DNA from: an uncultured Thalassolituus sp.
GTDB lineage: Bacteria; Pseudomonadota; Gammaproteobacteria; Pseudomonadales; Oceanobacteraceae
NCBI GenBank assembly: GCA_913054055.1
Contig: CAJXIT010000130.1
Location: 1 to 9,101 of the forward strand
Length of the DNA stretch: 9,101 nucleotides
Reading direction: 5' to 3'
Positions 1 to 7,306 of the stretch are shown here, one piece after another; position 1 is the stretch's first letter, and each line of letters begins with the position of its first letter. The notes beneath the pieces were generated by a model that was not told where the DNA came from, ran no database searches, and worked only from the letters and a program-made list of their open reading frames with translations. The position numbers and the translations under genes are program-made.

Positions 1-45
1 GATGACAGCACTGCGATTATGTTTTCAATTGGGTTTCACACATAA
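1..45 (+). CDS. Possible 3' end of an upstream gene (partial, doubtful)
   Basis: Frame 1 is open from the window edge to a TAA at 43-45 and would encode the last 14 residues of a protein, DDSTAIMFSIGFHT. The alternating polar and hydrophobic pattern could be a terminal beta-strand of an outer-membrane protein, but it lacks the usual terminal aromatic residue. A 15-codon open stretch is also expected by chance. I cannot assign a family. If real, the gene ends about 58 bp before the efflux adaptor and would be on the same strand, with no hairpin terminator between them. Confidence 0.22.
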   Translation, partial: DDSTAIMFSIGFHT

Positions 46-61
46 GTCATTCGTAAGTCAT
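43..61 (+). promoter_or_regulatory. 11-bp-period direct repeat upstream of the efflux operon
   Basis: TAAGTCAT occurs at 43-50 and again at 54-61, so the two exact 8-bp copies are offset by 11 bp, about one helical turn. Tandem half-sites with this period are typical of OmpR/PhoB-family response-regulator binding sites. The position, about 45-60 bp before the adaptor start codon, fits an operator or activator site. The regulator is unknown and no convincing -35/-10 pair was recognised beside it. Confidence 0.35.
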
Positions 62-103
62 CAATCTATTAATTTGGATTAAAAATTACTAAAGGAATAT
101 AAA

Positions 104-1174
104 ATGAATATCGTAACGTTTTCTACAGTTGGACTTTTAACTTTGGCATTAATGGCGTGTAGTTCAGAAGAGGCTGCTAAAGTTGAAATAAGCGAAGCTC
201 CCCTTAAACCTGTTCGTACAGTGATAGTTTCTGCGGGTGCAACCATTACAAAATCGTTAACAGGAGTGGTAGACGCAGCAAGATCTGCCGAACTTGGCTT
301 TAGAGTGAATGGTGAGTTAATTGCGATCAATAAAAAAGAAAGTGAATTTGTTAAAAAAGGTGAAGTTTTAGCCAAACTTGATCAAGCAGATTTCAAAATT
401 AAGCTGGATGCCAGCCAAGCTGAATTCGATCGTGCTAACGCAGAGTTTAAACGGGCTAAAAACTTAATTAAACAAGGTGCCATAAGTGCATCTGATTATG
501 AAAAACTTCAGGCGCAATTAAGTAATGCAAAATCCCAGTTAAACAGTGCTCAGAAAAATATGGAGTACACAGTATTAAAAGCACCATTTGACGGTGTGGT
601 GGCTAAGCAATTCTTTTCTAAGTTTGAAAAAATATCATCTTCATCTACGTTTGCAGTCATACAAGATTTATCGGCTTACGAAGTAAAAATTAATGTGCCG
701 GAAAGTATTATGATCAAAGTAAAGCGAGAAGATGCACCTAAGGTATATGCCGTATTTGATGGGAATCAAGACAAGCAATATTCATTAACATTTAAAGAAA
801 CGTCCACAAGGGCTGATGAGAAAACTCAAACCTACAGTGTTAAATTTGTTATGGCCTCGCCAAAAGATATCAATTTATTACCAGGCATGAGCGCCACTGT
901 TTATGTTGAAAGAAGCTTTGACGAAGAAAGTGCGAATGGCATTTACGTGCCTACTCACAGCGTACTAGAAGATAGCCAGGGCCGATTCATCTATGTGGTT
1001 GAGCCTACAAGTGATAATAAAGGTGAAATAACTCGACGTTCAGTGGTTGTGGGTGAACTGGATGAAAACGGCATTCAAGTATTACAAGGCTTGGATACCG
1101 GTGATCGTGTTGTGACAGCTGGAATGAGTAAAATTTCACAAGGCTTATTGGTTCGCTTGATGGATGGTCAATAA
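104..1174 (+). CDS. RND efflux periplasmic adaptor subunit (lipoprotein, HlyD/MFP family)
   Basis: This is the membrane-fusion subunit of a tripartite RND efflux pump, bridging the inner-membrane transporter and an outer-membrane channel in the periplasm. The 356-residue length is normal for the family. Residues 1-18 form a lipoprotein signal peptide with lipobox L-M-A-C, placing the lipidated cysteine at 19. Residues about 62-95 and 155-190 form the split lipoyl/biotinyl-like domain, whose second half holds the family motif LKAPFDGVV (158-166). Between them, residues about 100-152 form a charged, Ala/Gln-rich alpha-helical hairpin. Beta-barrel (about 190-270) and membrane-proximal (about 275-356) domains follow. 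The start at 104 has a good ribosome site, AAAGGA at 91-96, 7 nt before ATG. The stop lies 2 bp before the RND gene, so the two are almost certainly co-transcribed and translationally coupled. The exact subfamily and substrate cannot be read from the sequence. Confidence 0.95.
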   Translation: MNIVTFSTVGLLTLALMACSSEEAAKVEISEAPLKPVRTVIVSAGATITKSLTGVVDAARSAELGFRVNGELIAINKKESEFVKKGEVLAKLDQADFKIKLDASQAEFDRANAEFKRAKNLIKQGAISASDYEKLQAQLSNAKSQLNSAQKNMEYTVLKAPFDGVVAKQFFSKFEKISSSSTFAVIQDLSAYEVKINVPESIMIKVKREDAPKVYAVFDGNQDKQYSLTFKETSTRADEKTQTYSVKFVMASPKDINLLPGMSATVYVERSFDEESANGIYVPTHSVLEDSQGRFIYVVEPTSDNKGEITRRSVVVGELDENGIQVLQGLDTGDRVVTAGMSKISQGLLVRLMDGQ

Positions 1175-1176
1175 CG

Positions 1177-4100
1177 ATGAATATCACTCGATTAGCCTTA
1201 CAAAACAACCGAACGACGGTTGTATTTCTGCTGGTACTCATTTTGGTGGGTGTAACAGCGTTTAATAAAATCCCACGGGCTTACGACCCAGGTTTTACTA
1301 TTCGAGCTGCGCAAATCATCACTTATTTCCCTGGTGGTAGCCCAGAGCGTGTTGAAAAACTGATCACAGATAAAATAGAAAAAGTCACACAAGAGTTACC
1401 TGAATTGGACTTTGTAAACAGTGTTTCGAAAACCGGCGTTTCAATCGTGACAGTAAACATAAAAGAAAGTTACGCCAATATGCGTCCAATATGGGATAGC
1501 TTAAGGCGTAAAATTGACAGTGTAAAAGGTGACCTACCATCAGGTGCCATTGGTCCAAATGTTAATGATGAGTTTGGCGATGTGTTTGGCGTGGTTATGA
1601 CACTTACAGGTGAAGGCTATAGCTATGCTGAATTGAAAGACGTGGCAGATGCCGCAAGAGATGAACTCTTAAGAACATCTCAAACCGCTAAGGTTGAAAT
1701 TAAAGGGGCGCAAGAAGAGCGTGTTTATGTTGAGTATAATAACGCTCGTTTGTCGGAGTTAAACTTAACCCCGCTTCAATTAAGTCAGATGTTAGCGCAA
1801 CAGAACGTCGTGGTACCTGGCGGCTCCGTAAAAGTAGGCCGTGAACGAATTGAATTAGAACCATCCGGAAATTTTGAATCCATTGATGATATTAAACGAG
1901 CCACAATAGCATTGCCTGGTAGTGGTGAAGTGATACACCTTGAAGACATTGCCAAAATAAAGCGTTCTTATAAGGACCCAAAATCCACACTTGTGAAAAG
2001 TTCGGGTGTGACGGCATTGGCCATTGCGATCTCTATGAAAGAAGGTGGCAATAACATTCTTCTGGGAGAGGAAGTGCTTGAAACCATTAAACGTTTCGAA
2101 TCGCAGCTGCCCATTGGAGTGGAGTTTGAAGTTATTAACTTTTCACCTAAACAAGTGGATGACAAGGTAAATGATTTTGTCAGTAACCTTGTGCAGTCTA
2201 TTGTTATTGTTGCTGCGGTGATGTTATTCAGTTTGGGCTTACGCACAGGCGTTGTTGTATCAACCCTTATACCAATGAGTATGATTGCCACCATTTTTGT
2301 AATGGATGAACTTGTTATTGGTTTAAACCAAATTTCTTTAGCCGCTCTGATTATTGCCTTAGGGATGCTGGTGGATAACGGCATTGTGATGTCTGAAAAT
2401 ATCATGGTGAAGATGGAGCAAGGTGCGTCGTCTATGAGTGCGGCTATTGATTCTGCCAATGAGTTGAAAGTACCGCTTATGACATCATCGTTAACCACGT
2501 CTGCGGCATTTCTTCCCATCTACTTAGCTGAATCAACCATGGGCGAATACACCGCGGCTTTGTTTCAGGTGGTAACGATTACTCTTTTATGTTCATGGTT
2601 ATTGAGTTTAACCATGATACCGTTACTTTGCATTGCGCTGTTAAAAGTGAAAAAAGGCAAAAATAATTCTGCCAGTGACTCTGATGACAGTATGGATCAA
2701 GGGATTTACCCTGCATATCGCCGTATATTGCTCGTTTTATTGAAAAATAGAATGGTAGCGGTTGGAAGTGTAATTGTGATCTTTTTTGGAAGTTTTCAGT
2801 TACTTAATTTAATTCCTAAGATTTTCTTTCCTCCATCGGATCTTCCTTATTTCAAATTAGAAATAGAGTTGCCTATAGGTACCGCTATTGAGAAAACAGA
2901 ATGGGTAACTTCTGATGTTGAAAAGTATTTAAATACATTAAAAGTAACGGATGAAAATCCTGAGGGTATTCAAAACTGGATTACATACATTGGTTCAGGT
3001 GGCGTGCGTTATGTGTTAAGTCATAATACTAAGCCCACTAGTCCTGAGTATGCTTTGATGATTATTAATACAACGGGGGCACAGGTAAACCGCGAGTTAA
3101 TGCCGAAGATTGAAGCGTATATTAACCAGAATCATCCCGATGCCAAGGCGACCCCTAGGTTGATTGAAAATGGTAAAGCCATTGTTAACCCGGTTGAAGT
3201 ACGGGTGTTTGGTAACGATGTGGATAAGTTGTTTAACATTGTGGCGCAGATCAAACAAAAACTGGAATCGATTTCAGGGTTGAAAAATGTAAGTGATGAC
3301 TGGGGCCAGAGAATTAAAAAGCTCACCGTGGATGTTGATCAAGATCGTGCCAGAAGAGCAGGTGTGACCAGTCAAGATATTGCGTTGTCTTTACAGACAG
3401 GCTTGAGCGGTTATGAAATGTCAGAGTACCGTGAAGGGACCGATTCAATTCCTGTGATATTAAGAACCGAGTTAGCAGATCGCCAAGACTTAGGGAAAAT
3501 TGAATCGTTAACGGTTTTCTCTCAGGCTAATGGAAACGCTGTCCCGCTAGTGCAAGTGGCGACCATTAATGTGGCTTGGGAGCCTGCTAAAATATTGCGC
3601 AGAGACCGTTTAAAAGCGGTAGCTGTCGGTGCCCAATTGGATGGATCAGTGACGGCATCAGAAGGGTTTGCTGAATTGACCCCTTGGATTGAACAGCACA
3701 GTAAAGATTGGCCAGTGGGTTTTTACTTTGAATACGGTGGAGAACAGGAATCGTCAGGTACTGCAGCAGCATCAATCACTGAAAAATTACCGATTGCCGT
3801 CTTCATAATTATTATGTTGTTAGTGATGCAGTTTAACTCTTTGCGTAAGCCATTCATTATTTTATGTACTATTCCATTGGGTATGATTGGTGTTTTCTTT
3901 GGGTTGTTTGTTGCTAATAGCTTCTTTGGGTTTTTCACACTACTAGGCATCATCTCACTTGCTGGTATTGTTATTAATAATGCCATTGTTTTGCTTGAGC
4001 GAATCGATATGGAAATTGCAGAAAATGGTTTAGCGCCTCAGCAAGCGATTATTGAGGCTGCTCAACGCAGAATGCGTCCAATTTTATTAACCACTGCAAC

Positions 4101-4284
4101 CACGGTATTTGGTTTATTGCCCTTGTATTTAGGGGGCGGAGAAATGTGGGAGCCTATGGCGGTTTCCATTATGGGCGGACTGATGTTCTCTACGATGTTA
4201 ACCCTTGGCTTTATTCCAGTGTTGTATTCACTGTTGTATAAAGTGAGTTACAAAGGCTTTACATTAGAATCTATGAAATCATAG
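1177..4284 (+). CDS. RND efflux transporter, inner-membrane permease subunit (AcrB/HAE family)
   Basis: This 1035-residue protein is the proton-driven inner-membrane pump of the tripartite system and has the usual full length of AcrB-type proteins. The layout is canonical: TM1 at about 13-30; a periplasmic porter loop to about 335; TM2-TM6 at about 337-490; TM7 at about 525-543; a second porter loop to about 865; and TM8-TM12 at about 869-1020. TM4 carries GMLVDNGIVMSEN (396-408), so the AcrB Asp407/Asp408 pair is Asp400/Asn401 here. TM10 carries AGIVINNAIVLLE (929-941), with Asn934 where AcrB has Lys940. The RMRPILLT motif (965-972) keeps equivalents of Arg971 and Thr978. The relay is therefore not the classical one; similar D-N variants occur in other RND subfamilies, so this need not be a loss of function. 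ATG follows the adaptor stop by 2 bp with only a weak ribosome site, suggesting translational coupling. No outer-membrane channel gene is adjacent, so a TolC-like protein encoded elsewhere is probably used. The substrate is unknown. Confidence 0.95.
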   Translation: MNITRLALQNNRTTVVFLLVLILVGVTAFNKIPRAYDPGFTIRAAQIITYFPGGSPERVEKLITDKIEKVTQELPELDFVNSVSKTGVSIVTVNIKESYANMRPIWDSLRRKIDSVKGDLPSGAIGPNVNDEFGDVFGVVMTLTGEGYSYAELKDVADAARDELLRTSQTAKVEIKGAQEERVYVEYNNARLSELNLTPLQLSQMLAQQNVVVPGGSVKVGRERIELEPSGNFESIDDIKRATIALPGSGEVIHLEDIAKIKRSYKDPKSTLVKSSGVTALAIAISMKEGGNNILLGEEVLETIKRFESQLPIGVEFEVINFSPKQVDDKVNDFVSNLVQSIVIVAAVMLFSLGLRTGVVVSTLIPMSMIATIFVMDELVIGLNQISLAALIIALGMLVDNGIVMSENIMVKMEQGASSMSAAIDSANELKVPLMTSSLTTSAAFLPIYLAESTMGEYTAALFQVVTITLLCSWLLSLTMIPLLCIALLKVKKGKNNSASDSDDSMDQGIYPAYRRILLVLLKNRMVAVGSVIVIFFGSFQLLNLIPKIFFPPSDLPYFKLEIELPIGTAIEKTEWVTSDVEKYLNTLKVTDENPEGIQNWITYIGSGGVRYVLSHNTKPTSPEYALMIINTTGAQVNRELMPKIEAYINQNHPDAKATPRLIENGKAIVNPVEVRVFGNDVDKLFNIVAQIKQKLESISGLKNVSDDWGQRIKKLTVDVDQDRARRAGVTSQDIALSLQTGLSGYEMSEYREGTDSIPVILRTELADRQDLGKIESLTVFSQANGNAVPLVQVATINVAWEPAKILRRDRLKAVAVGAQLDGSVTASEGFAELTPWIEQHSKDWPVGFYFEYGGEQESSGTAAASITEKLPIAVFIIIMLLVMQFNSLRKPFIILCTIPLGMIGVFFGLFVANSFFGFFTLLGIISLAGIVINNAIVLLERIDMEIAENGLAPQQAIIEAAQRRMRPILLTTATTVFGLLPLYLGGGEMWEPMAVSIMGGLMFSTMLTLGFIPVLYSLLYKVSYKGFTLESMKS

Positions 4285-4302
4285 ATTCACTTTATCACAG
4301 AC

Positions 4303-4341
4303 AAAAAAAGGCCCAGCGTCATTCAACGCTGGGCCTTTTTT
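4303..4341. terminator. Bidirectional intrinsic terminator between RND gene and dapC
   Basis: A 10-bp GC-rich stem, GGCCCAGCGT (4310-4319) with ACGCTGGGCC (4326-4335), closes a 6-nt loop. It is flanked by an A-run (4303-4309) and a T-run (4336-4341) that extend the pairing to 16 bp. The U-tract is therefore present in both directions. It lies 19 bp after the RND stop and 23 bp beyond the end of dapC, so one hairpin can serve both convergent transcripts. Confidence 0.93.
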
Positions 4342-4363
4342 ATGAGAGTCTATTTAGCAGTTG

Positions 4364-5554
4364 CTACAGACTTTCAATTAATGCACGAATGCGCTTAGCT
4401 GCTTCAATGCACTCTTCCACTTCTGCCACAAGTGCCATACGAATTCGACCTGCACCTGGATTAATGCCATCTATGGTGCGAGATAAATAGCTGCCAGGTA
4501 ATACCGTCACTTGTTGTTCGGCAAATAAACGCTGTGCAAACTCTTCTTCATTAATTGGGGTTTTAGCCCATAAGTAAAAGCTGGCTTCGCTTTGTTTGAC
4601 GTCCATCACAGGGGATAATATATCTAACACCGCTTTAAATTTTTCAGTGTATAAGCGACGGTTTTCTTCCACGTGTTTTTCATCGCCCCAAGCTGCGATG
4701 CTTGCTAATTGGTTTGGAAGGCTCATGGCGCAGCCATGGTAAGTACGGTATTTAAAAAAGTTAGCTAGTATTTCAGCATCACCGGCCACAAATCCAGAGC
4801 GTAACCCTGGCAGGTTAGAACGCTTGCTTAAGCTATGGAATACTACGCAGTTTTTATAATCTGTGCGGCCAAGTTTTGTGCATGCTTCCAATAAACCAAT
4901 AGGTGGCTGAGCAGAGTTAACAAAAATTTCGCTATAACATTCATCACTGGCAATGATGAAGTTATGTTTGTCTGCCAAATTAATGAGCTTTTCTAATTGC
5001 TCAAGCGAGATCACAGCACCTGTTGGATTACCCGGTGAACACGTGAATAGAATCTGTGCTTTTTCCCACACTTCAGCCGGTACGGCATCAAAATCTGGGT
5101 TAAAGCCGTTCTCTTCTAAGCAAGGCAAATAGTGAGGTTGTGCCCCTGCTAAATAAGCGGCCCCTTCATAGATTTGGTAAAACGGATTTGGACTGACAAT
5201 TAAGGCATCGTCTTTACCTTCCGTCATGGCTTGAGTAAAAGCAAAAATAGCTTCACGCGTGCCGTTTACGGGTAAAACCTGGCTGTCTGCGCAAAGGTTA
5301 TCTAGATGGAAGCGCTGGCAAGTCCAATGGGCAATGGCTTGTCTTAGCTCTGGAATACCCTTAGTGGTTGGGTAGTTAGCCAGCTTATCTAGATTGTTGG
5401 CCATCACATCCATAACAAACTTAGGACTCTCATGTTTCGGCTCGCCAATGGAAAGGGCGATATGAGGTAGGTCACAGCTGATGTTAGCTTCGGCTTTTAG
5501 CTTATTCAGTTTCTCAAAAGGATAAGGTTGCAGTTTAGCCAAATTAGGATTCAT
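4364..5554 (-). CDS. dapC: Succinyldiaminopimelate transaminase (DapC)
   Basis: This cytoplasmic PLP-dependent class I/II aminotransferase converts N-succinyl-2-amino-6-ketopimelate to N-succinyl-LL-2,6-diaminopimelate, using glutamate as amino donor, in the succinylase branch of lysine and meso-DAP synthesis. The 396-residue length is typical. The N-terminus MNPNLAKLQPYPFEKL is characteristic of DapC rather than of ArgD or other aminotransferases, and it fixes the start. Visible fold type I features are SPGNPTGA (173-180), with the cofactor-contacting Asn176; SDECY (203-207), with Asp204 for the pyridine nitrogen; SLSKRSN (241-247), with the Schiff-base Lys244; and GRIRMAL (369-375), with Arg372 for the substrate carboxylate. 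No dapD or dapE is adjacent, so it appears to be a single-gene unit. A candidate promoter with a perfect TATAAT lies just upstream, and the shared hairpin terminates it. The ribosome site is weak. Confidence 0.94.
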   Translation of the reverse strand: MNPNLAKLQPYPFEKLNKLKAEANISCDLPHIALSIGEPKHESPKFVMDVMANNLDKLANYPTTKGIPELRQAIAHWTCQRFHLDNLCADSQVLPVNGTREAIFAFTQAMTEGKDDALIVSPNPFYQIYEGAAYLAGAQPHYLPCLEENGFNPDFDAVPAEVWEKAQILFTCSPGNPTGAVISLEQLEKLINLADKHNFIIASDECYSEIFVNSAQPPIGLLEACTKLGRTDYKNCVVFHSLSKRSNLPGLRSGFVAGDAEILANFFKYRTYHGCAMSLPNQLASIAAWGDEKHVEENRRLYTEKFKAVLDILSPVMDVKQSEASFYLWAKTPINEEEFAQRLFAEQQVTVLPGSYLSRTIDGINPGAGRIRMALVAEVEECIEAAKRIRALIESL

Positions 5555-5583
5555 AGCATGGGCTCACAGTAAAATAGCGCTGA

Positions 5584-5589
5584 ATTATA
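5584..5589 (-). promoter_or_regulatory. Candidate -10 element of the dapC promoter
   Basis: Read on the minus strand, 5589-5584 is a perfect TATAAT. It lies 29 bp upstream of the dapC ATG, giving a leader of about 20-25 nt. At 17-bp spacing the -35 hexamer would be TACAAA (3 of 6 to TTGACA), so this is a weak-35 sigma-70 promoter candidate. It is inferred from sequence only. Confidence 0.45.
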
Positions 5590-5646
5590 GAGGAGCTAGC
5601 AGCTAATTTGTACTGTTTAGAATAGAGGGAGGGGGGATTATTAAAT

Positions 5647-5684
5647 TGTGATTCCCATAGGGCGTCCCCGTGGATGGAAATCAA
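5647..5684 (+). repeat. REP-like palindromic element, copy A (degenerate)
   Basis: Imperfect inverted ends GATTCCCAT (5650-5658) and ATGGAAATC (5674-5682) flank AGGGCGTCCCCGTGG. The element aligns with copy D at 5836-5873 with one deletion and three substitutions. It belongs to the widespread bacterial palindrome type that begins CGTCATTCC and ends GGAATC. Its hairpin is weakened by a mismatch, so it looks like a decayed copy. Confidence 0.7.
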
Positions 5685-5724
5685 CAAAATATGATAAACA
5701 AGTGATTGCGCTTAAATTAACAAT

Positions 5725-5764
5725 GGATACCAGACAATTCGTCCCTCACTTCTGGTATGACGAG
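5725..5764 (-). repeat. REP-like palindromic element, copy B (opposite orientation)
   Basis: An 8-bp perfect inverted repeat, ATACCAGA (5727-5734) with TCTGGTAT (5751-5758), encloses a 16-nt loop. Read on the minus strand it starts CGTCATACCAGA and ends TCTGGTATCCA. This matches the outer ends of the same general class as the other copies, but with a different stem sequence, so it is a distinct subtype inserted in inverse orientation. Confidence 0.6.
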
Positions 5765-5804
5765 TCTAGGGGCATAATGCTAGCGGTACTTCATCAACTA
5801 TAAC

Positions 5805-5827
5805 CGTCATTCCAATAGGGCGTAGCC
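5805..5827 (+). repeat. REP-like half element, copy C
   Basis: This 23-bp stretch matches 5836-5858 with a single mismatch (an A in place of the third C of TTCCC), as a direct repeat offset by 31 bp. It holds only the left arm and centre of the element. No matching right arm follows before copy D begins, so it is a truncated copy or a partial duplication. Confidence 0.7.
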
Positions 5828-5835
5828 AACCACTT

Positions 5836-5873
5836 CGTCATTCCCATAGGGCGTAGCCCGTGAATGGGAATCT
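5836..5873 (+). repeat. REP-like palindromic element, copy D (intact)
   Basis: The outer arms ATTCCCAT (5840-5847) and ATGGGAAT (5864-5871) pair perfectly. Inside them a second stem, GGGC (5849-5852) with GCCC (5856-5859), closes a 3-nt loop. It begins with CGTC and is followed by CTAGGG, the usual flanks of this class. It lies about 65 bp after the end of trhP and could stabilise or attenuate that transcript's 3' end, though it has no U-tract and is not an intrinsic terminator. Confidence 0.78.
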
Positions 5874-5938
5874 AGGGCCAAATCCCCAGCTCTAAATGGT
5901 TACGCTCATGCTTAGCTAGCCCCATCAAACCAAAACCA

Positions 5939-7306
5939 CTAGCCCTGCAAATTACGCATTAATAAGGTTTTATCACACACTTCCACCCCCGGCACTTTAG
6001 GAATCAACACCTTCACGCCAGCCCCTTGAGCCACTTCTTTAGGTTCTTGTTTTGTGGATAGCATACCTTTAAGGGTAAAGTTTGTATTGCCCCTTGGGGT
6101 CATCAGTTCCAGCTCGTCACCTTCAATGAATTTATTTTTCACATTAATGGTGTAGTAGTCAGGGTGAATTTCTTGAATGATCTCACCCACAAATTGTTGC
6201 TTGGTGCTTTCAGAAGTACCGCGCTCGTAGTTTTGATATTCATCGTGCACATGGCGGCGATAAAAGCCTTCTGTGTAACCACGGTTAGAAAGGTTTTCTA
6301 AAGTGTCCATCAACCCCATATCAAACTCTTTACCAGCAAGGGCATCATCAATGGCCTTGCGGTAGGTTTGCGCAGTACGAGCTGCGTAATAATGGCTTTT
6401 GGTACGGCCTTCAATTTTTAATGAGTGCACACCAATATCCACTAGTCGTTTTACGTGTTGAATGGCACGCAAATCTTTACTGTTCATAATGTAGGTGCCG
6501 TGTTCGTCTTCAAATGCAGGCATGTATTCGTTGGGGCGGCCTTCTTCTTGAAGCAAGAACAGCTCATCGGTTGGGCCCCCTTCACCTAAAGTTGGCTCAT
6601 GTGGCATTTGATCGGTTTGAATAATCTTATTGTCAGGGGTCCAAATCTCAGTGGCGTCCGCAGGGATCACATCACCACCATCGGTTTCTTTGGCTTCGTG
6701 AGCGTCGTACTTCCAGCGACAGGCATTGGTGCAGGTGCCTTGGTTAGGGTCACGTTTGTTGATGTAGCCAGATAATAAGCAGCGGCCAGAATAGGCAATG
6801 CACAGGGCGCCGTGCACAAATACCTCAAGCTCCATTTCAGGGACTTTCAGGCGGATCTCTTCAATTTCGTCCAGTGATAGCTCACGGGAGAGAATCACAC
6901 GTTCAACCCCTTGTTTGTGCCAGAACTTTACCGCCGCCCAGTTCACCACGTTTGATTGCACGCTAAGGTGGATGGGGGTCTCAGGCCACTTTTCTTTCAC
7001 CAGCATGATCAATCCTGGGTCAGACATGATCAAGGCATCCGGCTTCATATTGATTACAGGCTCAATGTCGGTCATATAGCTTTTAACTTTTTTGTTATGA
7101 GGCGCAATATTGCTGGCCACATAGAATTTCTTGCCTTGTTCATGGGCTTCGTTAATGCCCAAAGCCAAATGCTCTAAATCAAAGTCGTTATTGCGTACAC
7201 GCAAACTGTACCTAGGTTGTCCTGCGTATACGGCATCGGCACCGTAAGCAAAGGCATAACGCATGTTCTTTAATGTGCCTGCAGGGCTCAGTAATTCAAC
7301 GGTCAT
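5939..7306 (-). CDS. trhP: tRNA 5-hydroxyuridine synthesis protein TrhP (YegQ, U32 family)
   Basis: TrhP (formerly YegQ, annotated as a U32 peptidase) is known in E. coli to be needed for prephenate-dependent hydroxylation of uridine 34 in tRNA, the precursor step to cmo5U/mcmo5U. The 455-residue protein matches E. coli YegQ closely from its start: PAGTLKNMRYAFAYGADAVY begins at about residue 8. The U32 signature, from Glu161 to Ser179 (E-x-F-x-x-G-A-L-C-x4-G-x-C-x-L-S), is intact. Cys169, Cys176, Cys192 and Cys196 are visible; related U32 proteins UbiU and UbiV bind [4Fe-4S] clusters through similar cysteines, so a cluster is plausible. A linker at about 202-250 appears longer than in the E. 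coli protein. The frame is open upstream to a TTG at 7402, but the ATG at 7304-7306 is preferred: it matches the family N-terminus and has GGAAGA a few bases upstream. No partner gene is adjacent and no clear promoter was recognised. Confidence 0.94.
   Translation of the reverse strand: MTVELLSPAGTLKNMRYAFAYGADAVYAGQPRYSLRVRNNDFDLEHLALGINEAHEQGKKFYVASNIAPHNKKVKSYMTDIEPVINMKPDALIMSDPGLIMLVKEKWPETPIHLSVQSNVVNWAAVKFWHKQGVERVILSRELSLDEIEEIRLKVPEMELEVFVHGALCIAYSGRCLLSGYINKRDPNQGTCTNACRWKYDAHEAKETDGGDVIPADATEIWTPDNKIIQTDQMPHEPTLGEGGPTDELFLLQEEGRPNEYMPAFEDEHGTYIMNSKDLRAIQHVKRLVDIGVHSLKIEGRTKSHYYAARTAQTYRKAIDDALAGKEFDMGLMDTLENLSNRGYTEGFYRRHVHDEYQNYERGTSESTKQQFVGEIIQEIHPDYYTINVKNKFIEGDELELMTPRGNTNFTLKGMLSTKQEPKEVAQGAGVKVLIPKVPGVEVCDKTLLMRNLQG

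Noticed and set aside
1968..2519. 183-codon open frame on the minus strand inside the RND gene
   Set aside because: It lies fully inside a strongly supported gene and its translation is low-complexity Ser/Thr/Ile-rich with no domain; it is an antisense shadow.
5584..5625. Inverted repeat around GAGCTAGCAGCT as a possible operator of dapC
   Set aside because: The symmetry is short and imperfect, and such small palindromes are common by chance.
5805..5873. Short CRISPR-like array (repeated 23-bp units)
   Set aside because: There are only two similar direct units, a third copy is degenerate and unevenly spaced, the units are palindromic REP-type with outer CGTCATTCC ends, and no cas gene is near.
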